Origin: Kiritimatiellia bacterium
Lineage (GTDB): Bacteria; Verrucomicrobiota; Kiritimatiellia; RFP12; UBA1067
Direction: 5' to 3'
Assembly: GCA_024405335.1 (NCBI GenBank)
Contig: JAKSOX010000024.1
Coordinates: forward strand, 1-16,110
DNA: 16,110 nt
Shown: positions 1-9,002 of the stretch, piece after piece
How positions within the stretch are numbered: the first letter of the stretch is position 1
Layout of the letters: every line of letters begins with the position of its first letter
Notes under the pieces: generated by a model
Told to the model about the DNA's origin: nothing
The model's database searches: none
What the model saw: only the letters and a program-made list of their open reading frames with translations
Translations under genes and position numbers: made by a program

Positions 1-2719
1 CGATGGGCGAGTCCCAGCGGTCGTCCCACACCACGCCGCGCGCGTCGATGGACATCCCGATCGCGCAGTCCTCGAAGACGTTGCCCACGACGTGATTGTC
101 GTGTCCGCCGCCGAGCATGAGCCCGCGCGCGACGTTCTTCACGCGGTTGGAAGCGATCGTGTCGCCCGCGTCGCAGTCGTCGACGTAGAAGGCCATCGTG
201 TTCTTCGCCTTGTCGCCCGGGCGCCCCAGGTCGTGCACGAAATTGAAACGCAGCACGTTGCCGCGGCTCGTGGGGTCGCGTCCCGTGTAGAACGCGCCCG
301 CGTCGCCCGTCTCGCGCAGAACGTCCCACACCTCGTTGCGTTCGAAAAGGCAGTCGTTCGCATGGTAGAGAACGGCCGAATGCGGCGCGTCGTGCAGGCG
401 GTTGCCGCGGAGCGTCGTGCCGACGCCAAAGACGTGCACGCCCGGCGCGTAGGTGCGGCGGACCGTCCCGAAACGGGCCATCTCGCAATTCTCCACGAGA
501 TGCTCGCAGCTCGTGAGCGTCCACCGGTCGCCCGCGTCGATTTTGACCGCGCACAGGCCCGTGGCGTCGATGCGCGTCGCGCGGATTTCGCACCCGCGCC
601 CGCCCCGCAAAACGACGCCGTTCCCGCCCACGTTCGCGACCGTGCAGTTTTCGACGCGGCAGTTCGTGCAGGCGTTGAAGTCGAGCCCGTCGCCCACGGC
701 GTATTCGAACGTCAACCCCTCGAACGCAACGTCCGACGCGCCTTTCATCCGGACGATCGGCCCGTCCTTCGTCACGGCGCGGAACTCCTTCACGCCGCCC
801 GGCGGCGGAATGAAGTCGACCTTCTTCGTTTTGCGGTCGTAGTAGAACTCGCCCGGCGCGTCCAGCTCGGCGCGGACGTTGTAGGCGTAGAAGCGCCGCC
901 CCTTCTCGCTCGACCACGTGCCGCTCGCGAGGCCGTACTGCGCGGCGCCGCGCATCTTCATCACCCGGTTCGAAGGCGTCACGACGAAACTGTCGGCCCG
1001 CAGCAGTTCGTAGGCCCAGTCGTGCGCGAAATAGCCCGCGAGCCACACGCCCTCCTCGAAGTTCCACTTCGACGGACGGTCCGAGTCGAACACGAACGAT
1101 CCGGCGACGGCCGGCGCGTCGGGGGCGATGCCGCCGCGGATGCGGCTGCGGAGCCCGTTGTCCACCGCCTGCGTGAAGTACGCCCAGCCCTCGTTCGGCC
1201 AGCGCGCGGGAACGGCCCACTTGTGGTCGTGGAAAAAGAGCGGCGCGTGCGCGCGCGTGTTCACGAAGTTTTCCGCGTCCGGAGCGGGCGGCTCCGCGCA
1301 CTCCACCGTGCCGCCGGGCGTGGCGGCCACGGACCGCGTCAAGCGCACCGTGCCGGGCTTTTCCGCCCGCAGCCGGACGCCGCTCGCCGCGGGACCGATT
1401 TCCAGCGGCCCGTCGAACTCGTACGTGCCTGGCGCGAAGACGATTTCGACGGCGCCGCCCGCGCCGCCGGCGGACCGGCGAACCGCCTCGGCGGCCTTTT
1501 CCGGCGTGTCGACGGCGACGATCGCCGCCATGGCCGACGCGTACTCTTCGTCCACCACGACGCCAAGGCGCGCGGCTTCTTCGCGCATCGCCTTGAGCGC
1601 GACTTCGCATTCCTCGGCATCGGCCGCGTGAACGGCGAAGGCCTCGTCCGTCTCGGCGACGCGCCGAACGGCCCGGACGAGATCGGGAACGGAAAAGGCG
1701 CGCCCGCCGCCGACGTCGACCGCGCGCAAAACGGCCTGCTGATCGCGCAACTTCGCCTTGGGGAAGAAAACGCCCAGCGACGGTTCGGCGTTGCACAGCG
1801 GCCGATACCCGTCCGGCTGGAGACGGTAGCCGCCGTCCGTCCAACGATTTGCGCCGCGGGCGCCGACGAACACCTTGTACGCTCCCTTCCCCGTGCGCTT
1901 CGGTTCGGCGGACTCCTCGGAGGCCGGATAACCGGGCGACCGCACGAGACTGCCGACGTTGCGCCCTTGCCGGTCGTGGCGGGTGCGCCCGGTCCAATAT
2001 TCGCCGCCAAGTTTCACGATGCCCACGTCGCCGGGACCGCGTCGGCGGATGAACGACGTGAGATTCCGCGGGCACTCCAAAGATCCCGATGGCGCGCCCG
2101 CGCATCCGTAGATGCCGAAGATGAACCGCCCATCCTCGAACGCCGCCGTCTGGATGCCCATGAGCGTGAACCCCGTCTGCAGATCGTGCCGCCGGACAAG
2201 CGTGAAATCTGGCGTGAATTCATAGACATAGTTGACGTCATGCGTTGACGGAAGCCCGCCTACGACGAAGAACAGCCCGTCCGCATGCGTAATGCCACCC
2301 GCGCCGTGGACGCAGTCGGGAAGCGTCCAGTCGCCGACTTTCCGCAAGTCGTCCGCCGCGTACGCCCAAACTTCGCTGACGCCAAGATTTTCATAGTTGA
2401 ACCGGCCGAGATTGACCGCGACGAAAACGGTTCCGTCCCGGACGCACAAGTCACCATGGTGGTTCGGCACGTCGACAGCCGCTTGAACGCGTCCGTGAAG
2501 ATCGGTCTTCACCAGCTTGACCGTGAAACTCCAAAAAAGCGATTTTCCGTCCGTCGCCACGCCTTGCAAATGGCCGTCGTAGACACCCTCGCAAACGATC
2601 TCGTCCGAGGTGGCGGCCGCTGCGGGGGCGACGCCGGAAGCGGTCGCCGGCCCTGAAAACGTTCCGGCGGCGAACAGAAGCGCGATTCCGAATCCGCGCG
2701 AAAAAACGTTTGCGTTCAT
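1..2719 (-). CDS. Exported protein: propeller-like N-terminal domain plus right-handed parallel beta-helix (partial)
   Basis: One uninterrupted reading frame runs from the ATG at 2719 off the left edge: 906 codons are present and the C-terminus is missing. A perfect Shine-Dalgarno (AAGGAGG, 2724-2730) lies 4 bases before the ATG. Residues 1-27 form a signal peptide ending in PATA, so the protein is exported. Residues about 40-330 are rich in short beta strands with YDGHLQG (47-53), NHHGDL (86-91), HGAGGI (138-143) and GIQTAAF (188-194). This looks like a beta-propeller-type domain; its function is unknown to me. A helical stretch (about 355-405) leads to a pectate-lyase-like beta-helix from about 410 (FAPGTYEFDG). 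Asn/Gly-rich coils follow, with GVG, LHDAPH (H776, H780), AFYTGRD, AFYVDD (843-848) and GGGHDN. These coils resemble right-handed beta-helix glycoside hydrolases such as the GH141-like group. A polysaccharide-active enzyme is a reasonable inference, but the substrate is not visible. It starts 42 bases after the DUF58 gene. Confidence 0.85.
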   Translation of the reverse strand, partial: MNANVFSRGFGIALLFAAGTFSGPATASGVAPAAAATSDEIVCEGVYDGHLQGVATDGKSLFWSFTVKLVKTDLHGRVQAAVDVPNHHGDLCVRDGTVFVAVNLGRFNYENLGVSEVWAYAADDLRKVGDWTLPDCVHGAGGITHADGLFFVVGGLPSTHDVNYVYEFTPDFTLVRRHDLQTGFTLMGIQTAAFEDGRFIFGIYGCAGAPSGSLECPRNLTSFIRRRGPGDVGIVKLGGEYWTGRTRHDRQGRNVGSLVRSPGYPASEESAEPKRTGKGAYKVFVGARGANRWTDGGYRLQPDGYRPLCNAEPSLGVFFPKAKLRDQQAVLRAVDVGGGRAFSVPDLVRAVRRVAETDEAFAVHAADAEECEVALKAMREEAARLGVVVDEEYASAMAAIVAVDTPEKAAEAVRRSAGGAGGAVEIVFAPGTYEFDGPLEIGPAASGVRLRAEKPGTVRLTRSVAATPGGTVECAEPPAPDAENFVNTRAHAPLFFHDHKWAVPARWPNEGWAYFTQAVDNGLRSRIRGGIAPDAPAVAGSFVFDSDRPSKWNFEEGVWLAGYFAHDWAYELLRADSFVVTPSNRVMKMRGAAQYGLASGTWSSEKGRRFYAYNVRAELDAPGEFYYDRKTKKVDFIPPPGGVKEFRAVTKDGPIVRMKGASDVAFEGLTFEYAVGDGLDFNACTNCRVENCTVANVGGNGVVLRGGRGCEIRATRIDATGLCAVKIDAGDRWTLTSCEHLVENCEMARFGTVRRTYAPGVHVFGVGTTLRGNRLHDAPHSAVLYHANDCLFERNEVWDVLRETGDAGAFYTGRDPTSRGNVLRFNFVHDLGRPGDKAKNTMAFYVDDCDAGDTIASNRVKNVARGLMLGGGHDNHVVGNVFEDCAIGMSIDARGVVWDDRWDSPI

Positions 2720-2723
2720 GGTG

Positions 2724-2730
2724 CCTCCTT
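2724..2730 (-). promoter_or_regulatory. Strong Shine-Dalgarno of the beta-helix gene
   Basis: The minus strand reads AAGGAGG followed by CACC and then ATG. This is the most complete Shine-Dalgarno I noticed in the window. It fixes the start of the exported protein at 2719, which agrees with the signal peptide beginning there. Confidence 0.75.
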
Positions 2731-2761
2731 GACCAACCGCGGCCGTACGCCGCACTGAAAA

Positions 2762-3668
2762 TCACCGGCCGACATGATACTTCACGAGCACGTCGGCGAG
2801 CGCCTGGTCGAACGGGACGCGCGTCGAGAGCAGTTCGTGCGTGATGGACATTTCGCCGCAGCCGCGCTCGAGACGCTCCATGTAGGCGTGGACGCGCGCG
2901 AGGTATTCGCGGCGGATCGCCGTGGCGTCGACGTTGAGGCGCTCGGTCGATTCAGCGTCTTCGAACTGGATCATCTGGTCGTACGGGAAGCCGATTTCCT
3001 CTTCGGCCATCACGTGCAGCACGATCACCTCGTGGTGGCGGAACCGGAAATGGTGGAGCGCGTTCAGGATTTCCTCCACGTCGCCGAACAGGTCGCTGAT
3101 GAGGAAGATGACGCTGCGGTGCGGAATGCGCTCGGCGATTTCGTGGATCACCGCCGCCGAATCCGTGTCGCCGCCGGGCTTCAGGCCGTCCAGCTCCGTC
3201 AGCACGCGCCGGAGTTGCGCGGGCTGCGCCTTGGCGGACATGTAGACGTTCACCTTCGTGTCGTAGGAAACGAAACCCACCGCGTCCTGCTGCTGCACGA
3301 GCAGGTACGCCAGCGACGCCGCGAGGTACTGACCGTATTCGAGCTTCGTGAAATGCGCCGCCGACAAGTCGCCACGGAACTTCATCGAGCCGGACGTGTC
3401 CAGCAGGATCGTCGCGCGCAGGTTCGTTTCGTCCACGTACTGCTTCACGTAGAAACGCTGGCGGCGCGCGATGAGCTTCCAGTCGAGATTGCGCAAGTCG
3501 TCGCCGGGCGCGTACTGGCGGTGCTCGGCGAATTCCACGCTAGCGCCCTTGCGGGCGCTGCGGTGCTTGCCGGAAATGAACCCGTCCACCGTGCCGTGGG
3601 CGAGGAACTCGAGCCGTCCGATCTTGTTCAGCGCGTCGGACGGCAGAAGCCGCATGTAATGGGGAACG

Positions 3669-3676
<8 letters not shown>
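2762..3676 (-). CDS. DUF58 / von Willebrand A-like domain protein
   Basis: A 304-residue protein of the DUF58 family, the usual partner of MoxR ATPases. The family hallmark, roughly EFAEHRQYAPGDDLR followed by LDWKLIARR, spans residues 48-72. A vWA metal-ion-dependent adhesion (MIDAS) motif DTSGSM is at 93-98, and ISDLFGD (193-199) matches the later acidic MIDAS loop. No signal peptide or membrane helix is seen, so this copy is probably cytosolic, whereas many DUF58 proteins carry two N-terminal membrane helices. The ATG lies inside the end of moxR (8-base overlap), so the two are probably translated together. Known family context: MoxR/DUF58 pairs act in protein or complex maturation, metal insertion and envelope stress. 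The client here is unknown; the neighbouring sigma-toroid and exported beta-helix proteins are candidates by position only. Confidence 0.9.
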
Positions 3677-4688
<1,012 letters not shown>

Positions 4689-4716
4689 TTTTCGTTTCCT
4701 TTCCCTGAAACCCGTC

Positions 4717-6507
4717 CTATTCTTCGCCTTCGTCGCGCTGGTAGATCGGCAGCATCCGGTACGGCACGGTGAGCGCGAGCACGGTCATCGCCGTGGAATA
4801 GGCGGGCCCCGCTTCGCTCCCCGTGGCGCGCCAGGAACCGTCCTCGCGCTGCTTCGGCAACCACGTATTATACATCCAAACCCCGAATTCGCGCCAGTGT
4901 TTTCCGCCGAGTTGGAAAAGTCCCTGCGACGCGTAGTACAACCCGTAGAACGTGGACGGCGCGTCGCCGGCGAGCGATTTGCGGTAGACGGTTTCGAGAT
5001 ACTTCGCCGCCGCCAGGGAATCCTCGTCCAAATGCCGCCCGCACAACTCCAGGCACAAGATGCCCGCGCCCGAAAGCGTTTCCGCGTTCGACGTCTCTTC
5101 CGGACGGTACGCGAACGCGCCGGACGCCGAGACGCGCGAGCGCTTCACGAACGCGACCGCGCGGTCGATCGCGTCCTTCGGGATCTGCGCGCCGTTCGAA
5201 CGGCAGCTGCGCAACGCCATCAGCGCCCAGCCGCTGCACGACAAATCGGAATCGGCCGCGTCCGGCGTGTACCGCCAGCCGCCCACGTGCCGGGGATCCG
5301 CCTTCTTCGCGTTCTGCGCGTCGAGAATCACCTTCACCGCCAGCGGCAGCGTCGCGTCGATGCGCAGCTGGCGCGCTTCGTCCACCATGCCGCTCGCTTC
5401 CGAAAGAAACAGCGTGGCGATCGAATGCGCGTACATGCGGCCGTTGCCGGCTTCCCCCATGTACCCGCGGTACGGCGCGCCGTCCCGCACGTCCGCGGTG
5501 GACAGCACGGCGTCGATGCAGCGCCGGATGGCATCGCCGTACTTCGCGTCGCCGGGCAGATGCCCGTTGGAAAGGAACGCCATTCCCACGAGCGCCGGCA
5601 CCGCCGCGGAATCGCCGTAGGGCCCCGGGAAAAACCCGTCCGGCCGCTGCTGGGAGGACAAAAAGCCGAGCCCCGCCGCCACGGCCTTGCCGGCGGCGTC
5701 CTGCGTGAAAGCGGACGCCTGCGCGGCGACCTCCACCTGGCCCGGCTCCGGCTCGGCGGACGCGGCCGGCGCCCGCGCGGGTTCGGCCGCCGCGGGCACG
5801 CTCGCCGCCGCCGCGGGCGCGGAACGCCGCGCCTGCAGCTGCCGCACGACTTTCGCCGTGCCCGCCGCCAACGCGGCCATGCCGAACGCGATCAGCGCCA
5901 GCGCAGTCCACCACTTCGCCGTGCCGGGACGGAACGGGCGCGTCGCCTTGAGGAGCCGCTCCGTGAAATCGGGCGACGCTTCGGTGTCGCACAGCTTCAC
6001 GTACAGCGCGTCCTTCGCATGGTGGAGGCGCGACTTGACCGTTCCCTCGGGGATGCCCGTGATGCGGGCGATTTCGGGATCGGAAAGGTTCTCGAAATAC
6101 TTCAGCACCACCACTTCGCGGAACGTTTCGGGAAGTTCGCGGACGGCCGCCCGGACAGCTTGGGCGGTCGCCGCGAAATCGAGCTCTTCGCGCTGATCGG
6201 GCCGCTCGTCCTGCACCTCCGGAAGCGTTTCCATGGCGGTGGTTTGCGGACGGCACGCCTTTTTGCGCAAATCCATCCGGTGGAAATTGAGGAGAATCGT
6301 GTAGATCCAGTAGTAGAACGAACCGCTCGGGCGGTAGTCCCCGATGCGGTTGATCGCCTGGGCGAACGCGCGGAACACGAGATCCTCCGCGTCGTGCTCG
6401 TTTTTGCACAACATGGTGGCGGCGCCCTGCAGCCGGGCGCGGTATTCCGCGACCATCCGCCGGGCTCCGTTTTCGCGATTGGCGCGTATCTCTTCGTAGA
6501 TTTCCAT
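4717..6507 (-). CDS. ECF sigma factor fused through a transmembrane helix to a squalene-cyclase/prenyltransferase-like toroid
   Basis: A 596-residue multidomain protein in one intact frame. Residues about 13-85 are ECF sigma region 2 (DAEDLVFRAFAQA at 39-51, then FYYWIYTILLN). Residues about 115-172 are region 4, with the helix-turn-helix LSDPEIARITGIPEGTVKSR at 141-160. One hydrophobic helix (199-217, starting WWTALALIAF) follows, then an Ala/Pro/Glu-rich linker (about 228-262). Residues about 270-590 form an alpha/alpha-toroid of the squalene-hopene cyclase/prenyltransferase repeat type: QW-like turns at SSQQRPDGFF (284-293), GGWRYTP (409-415), GAFAYRP (463-469) and KQREDGSWRATG (552-563), plus DSDLSCSGW at 419-427. 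The predicted topology is cytosolic sigma and periplasmic toroid. I see no convincing cyclase active site (only a DxD, not DXDD), so the toroid may be a binding or sensing domain. It ends in TAG 28 bases before moxR. The Shine-Dalgarno is weak. No separate anti-sigma gene is adjacent. Confidence 0.88.
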   Translation of the reverse strand: MEIYEEIRANRENGARRMVAEYRARLQGAATMLCKNEHDAEDLVFRAFAQAINRIGDYRPSGSFYYWIYTILLNFHRMDLRKKACRPQTTAMETLPEVQDERPDQREELDFAATAQAVRAAVRELPETFREVVVLKYFENLSDPEIARITGIPEGTVKSRLHHAKDALYVKLCDTEASPDFTERLLKATRPFRPGTAKWWTALALIAFGMAALAAGTAKVVRQLQARRSAPAAAASVPAAAEPARAPAASAEPEPGQVEVAAQASAFTQDAAGKAVAAGLGFLSSQQRPDGFFPGPYGDSAAVPALVGMAFLSNGHLPGDAKYGDAIRRCIDAVLSTADVRDGAPYRGYMGEAGNGRMYAHSIATLFLSEASGMVDEARQLRIDATLPLAVKVILDAQNAKKADPRHVGGWRYTPDAADSDLSCSGWALMALRSCRSNGAQIPKDAIDRAVAFVKRSRVSASGAFAYRPEETSNAETLSGAGILCLELCGRHLDEDSLAAAKYLETVYRKSLAGDAPSTFYGLYYASQGLFQLGGKHWREFGVWMYNTWLPKQREDGSWRATGSEAGPAYSTAMTVLALTVPYRMLPIYQRDEGEE

Positions 6508-6549
6508 CCGTCACTTGTATGAATGCGCGCGGCGAATGGTGCGTTCAAT

Positions 6550-6574
6550 AAAAAACGCGCGCGTCACACGACGC
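6550..6574 (-). terminator. Possible weak intrinsic terminator after panC
   Basis: On the minus strand, GCGTC-GTGT-GACGC can form a 5-bp GC-rich hairpin overlapping the panC stop codon. It is followed after 5 bases by six T residues, the most terminator-like T run I noticed in this very GC-rich window. The stem is short and not directly next to the T run, so it may only attenuate transcription. Its position marks the break between the metabolic block and the sigma-MoxR block. Confidence 0.25.
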
Positions 6575-7409
6575 AGTTGTCGATGAGCCGCGTCTTTCCG
6601 GCGAACGCCGCCAGCAGCACGGCGTTCCCCTTCCGCAACGTCTTCACGGGCGTCAGGTCGGCCGCGTCAACGGCCTCGACGTAGTCCACCGCGAGACCGG
6701 CCCGCTCGAGCGCGGCCGCCGCCCGAGCGCGCGCCGCCTTCCACGGAAGCGCCCCTTTGGCGGCGACGCCCGCCTTCAGCTCCTTCAGCGTGGCGGAAAG
6801 CGCCAGCGCGCGCGTCTTCTCCTCCGCGCTCAAATAGGCGTTGCGGGACGACAACGCCAGCCCGGATTCCTCGCGCACGATCGGCGCCACCACGATCTCG
6901 ACGCCGAACGACAGGTCGCGCGCCATCCGCCTGACGATCGCGGCCTGCTGGAAATCCTTCTGCCCGAACACGGCGAAATCGGGCTGGACGAGGTTGAAAA
7001 GCTTCGCCACCACCGTGCACACGCCGCGGAAATGCCCCGGCCGCCGCGCGCCGCAAAGCGAACCGGAAAGCGCGCCGTCTTCGACCACCCAGACGCTGTG
7101 GTCGGATGCGTACATGTTTTCCGGCGTCGGGAAGAAAATCGCCGTCGCGCCAGCCGCGGCGCACTTCTTCGCGTCCGCCGCGTGGTCGCGCGGATATTTC
7201 GCGTAGTCCTCCTTCGGACCGAACTGCGTGGGGTTCACGAACACGCTCACCGCGATTTCGTCCGCGCCTTTCCGTTTCGCCGCCGCGATGAGCGACAAAT
7301 GCCCCGCGTGCAGCGCGCCCATCGTGGGCACCAAAGCGATTTTCCTGCCAGCAAGCCGCGCCTTGCGCGCCCACGAACGCAGTTTTTCCGGATCTTCGAA
7401 CTTCTTCAT
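6564..7409 (-). CDS. panC: Pantothenate synthetase
   Basis: A 281-residue cytosolic enzyme that joins pantoate and beta-alanine using ATP to make pantothenate, the last step before coenzyme A synthesis. The nucleotidyltransferase motif PTMGALHAGH is at 28-37 (HAGH being the HIGH-type box). SVFVNPTQF is at 55-63, FGQKDFQQ (148-155) is the ATP/pantoate-binding region, and the GLALSSRNAYLS signature is at 183-194. The frame could be extended upstream to a TTG at 7460, but the ATG at 7409 has a good GAGGTGG Shine-Dalgarno and gives the usual family length, so I chose it. It lies 47 bases after pyrF. No panB or panD is in the window. Confidence 0.97.
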   Translation of the reverse strand: MKKFEDPEKLRSWARKARLAGRKIALVPTMGALHAGHLSLIAAAKRKGADEIAVSVFVNPTQFGPKEDYAKYPRDHAADAKKCAAAGATAIFFPTPENMYASDHSVWVVEDGALSGSLCGARRPGHFRGVCTVVAKLFNLVQPDFAVFGQKDFQQAAIVRRMARDLSFGVEIVVAPIVREESGLALSSRNAYLSAEEKTRALALSATLKELKAGVAAKGALPWKAARARAAAALERAGLAVDYVEAVDAADLTPVKTLRKGNAVLLAAFAGKTRLIDNCVV

Positions 7410-7412
7410 TTT

Positions 7413-7419
7413 CCACCTC
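7413..7419 (-). promoter_or_regulatory. Shine-Dalgarno that sets the panC start
   Basis: GAGGTGG followed by AAA and ATG on the minus strand. It supports the ATG at 7409 over the upstream in-frame TTG at 7460, which would add 17 residues not typical of the family. Confidence 0.7.
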
Positions 7420-7456
7420 GTTGGCGGCGCGTTGAAAGCGCGCCGCGCTTTTACCG

Positions 7457-8152
7457 TCAAATGGCCATTTCGGCGCGGATGGCCAGCGCCGCCGCGACGG
7501 GGTCCTCCGCCGCGAGGATCGGCCGCCCCACCACGAGATGCGTCGCGCCGTCGCCCACGGCCATCGCGGGCGTGGCCACGCGCTTCTGGTCGCCGACCGC
7601 CGCCCCCGCGGGGCGCACGCCGGGCGTGACGAACAGCGTGCCGTACGGCAGGTTCTCGTAGAGCGAACGCACTTCCTTCGGACTCGACACCAAACCGTCC
7701 GCGCCGTTCGCCACGGCGAATTGTCCCAGGGCCATCACCTGTTCGGCGGGCTGGCGGCCTTTCACCCCGACGTCCGCGAGGTCGTTCTGGTCGAGCGAGG
7801 TGAGCACCGTCACGGCCAGGATTTTCGGCCGGTTCTCGCCGAACTCCATGGCCGTCTCGTGCGCCGCCGTGATCATCATCTTGCCGCCAGCGGCGTGGAT
7901 CGTCATCAGGTCCACGCCCAATTTGCCGCCGCTGCGCACCGCCCGCTCGACCGTGCGCGGAATGTCGTGGAACTTGAGGTCGAGAAACACCTTCTTGCCC
8001 AGGTCCTTCACGGCCTTCACCACGTCCGGCCCTTCCGCCGTGTACAGTTCCAGACCGATCTTGTAGAAGTCCACGGCGTCGCCGAGGAGCTTCACCTTTT
8101 CCACCGCTTCCGCGCGCGTTTGGACGTCGAGCGCCGCAATGAGTTCCGCCAT
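7457..8152 (-). CDS. pyrF: Orotidine 5'-phosphate decarboxylase
   Basis: A 231-residue cytosolic TIM-barrel enzyme that decarboxylates OMP to UMP, the last step of pyrimidine synthesis. The active-site signature DLKFHDIP (58-65) carries the catalytic Asp/Lys set. IAALDV at the N-terminus, VTPGVRP at 175-181 and VVGRPI at 207-212 (phosphate gripper) complete the fold. Length and motifs match the short bacterial group 1 type. The start ATG at 8152 has an AAAGGAACGG stretch upstream. It lies 25 bases after dapF and 47 before panC. No other pyrimidine gene is nearby, so it is probably carried by a mixed metabolic operon. Confidence 0.97.
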   Translation of the reverse strand: MAELIAALDVQTRAEAVEKVKLLGDAVDFYKIGLELYTAEGPDVVKAVKDLGKKVFLDLKFHDIPRTVERAVRSGGKLGVDLMTIHAAGGKMMITAAHETAMEFGENRPKILAVTVLTSLDQNDLADVGVKGRQPAEQVMALGQFAVANGADGLVSSPKEVRSLYENLPYGTLFVTPGVRPAGAAVGDQKRVATPAMAVGDGATHLVVGRPILAAEDPVAAALAIRAEMAI

Positions 8153-8177
8153 GGTTCCGTTCCTTTCGTTTTCGGTT

Positions 8178-9002
8178 TCAGTCTTCGAGGGCGAGCGCGT
8201 CGAGGTCGATGTCGCCCTCGAACACCTTCTTCACGGGCCCCTGCAAAATCAATCCGGTGCCGTGGCGTTGGCGGTAGTCGCCTTCCACCACGAGTTCGTA
8301 CCCCTGCGAACAGCGGACGCGGATGGGCAGGCACATCCCCTTCGTTTCCACGCCCACCACGGCCGCCGCCACGGACCCAGTGCCGCATGCGCCGGATTCC
8401 GCCTCGACGCCGCGCTCGTAAGTGCGGATGAGCGCCTTCGACGGCGGCACGTACTGCACGAAATCCACGTTCGTCCCGTCGGGCGCGAAGGCGTCGGCGA
8501 GCCGCAACGCGCGCCCCAGCCCGTCCACGTCCACGGTGGCCGCGTTTTTGACGGACACGACGAAATGCGGCACGCCCGCGACGACGAAATCGCCAGCCGT
8601 GCCGTTCACGTCGAGGCCGTAGCGCCGGTTTCTGGGTTCTGGCATCCACACGCGCACGCGCCCTTCGCCGACGATTTCCGCGTCGATGAGCCCGGCGCGC
8701 GTCTCGAAGGTCATCGCCGGCGACTTCACCGCGCCGATTTCGCGCGCGAACGCGGCCACGCAACGCGCGCCGTTCCCGCACAGGTCGGCGGCGGTGCCGT
8801 CCGGATTGAAGAACAGCATGCGGAAATCGGCCACGTCCGAATTCTGCACGAGGATCACGCCCTCGCAGCCGATGCCAGTGCGCGCGCTCGCCATCGCCGC
8901 GACCCGCAGGTGGTCGTCCGCGGGAAATTCGCCGGCCCGGTCGTCCACCAGGACGAAGTCGTTGCCCGCTCCGTGCATTTTGGTGAAATGGACTTTGCGC
9001 AT
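8178..9002 (-). CDS. dapF: Diaminopimelate epimerase
   Basis: A 274-residue cytosolic enzyme that converts LL- to meso-diaminopimelate for lysine and peptidoglycan. Both active-site cysteines are present: C75 in LCGNGARC (74-81) and C206 in GACGTGS (204-210). The N-terminal KMHGAGNDF (8-16) is diagnostic. Two ATG codons stand in a row (9005 and 9002). GGAGG at 9009-9013 is 3 bases from the first and 6 from the second, so I chose 9002. Either way the start overlaps the stop codon of the protease gene (ATGATG containing TGA), implying translational coupling. Length equals that of the well-known enterobacterial enzyme. Confidence 0.97.
   Translation of the reverse strand: MRKVHFTKMHGAGNDFVLVDDRAGEFPADDHLRVAAMASARTGIGCEGVILVQNSDVADFRMLFFNPDGTAADLCGNGARCVAAFAREIGAVKSPAMTFETRAGLIDAEIVGEGRVRVWMPEPRNRRYGLDVNGTAGDFVVAGVPHFVVSVKNAATVDVDGLGRALRLADAFAPDGTNVDFVQYVPPSKALIRTYERGVEAESGACGTGSVAAAVVGVETKGMCLPIRVRCSQGYELVVEGDYRQRHGTGLILQGPVKKVFEGDIDLDALALED

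Noticed and set aside
92..2248. Long plus-strand open frame (718 codons) opposite the beta-helix gene; similar long plus-strand frames at 2774-3736, 4177-6522, 9263-11584, 11669-13759 and 13789-15390
   Set aside because: All lie antisense to clear genes, are dominated by Arg/His/Ala/Val from GC-rich antisense codons, and show no family motif. They are antisense by-products of GC-rich coding DNA.
2739..2753. Small hairpin (GCGGC-GTACG-GCCGC) between the DUF58 and beta-helix genes
   Set aside because: Only five base pairs and no T run follows; such stems are common in GC-rich DNA.
5000..6000. Toroid domain read as a functional squalene-hopene cyclase paired with dxs for hopanoid synthesis
   Set aside because: The DXDD catalytic motif is not seen, the domain is about half the cyclase length, and it is fused to a sigma factor and a membrane helix.
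6520..6548. Possible sigma-70 type promoter before the sigma-toroid gene (TTGAAC on the minus strand at 6543-6548)
   Set aside because: With 17-21 base spacing the best -10 candidates match only two or three of six positions, so it is not supportable from sequence alone.
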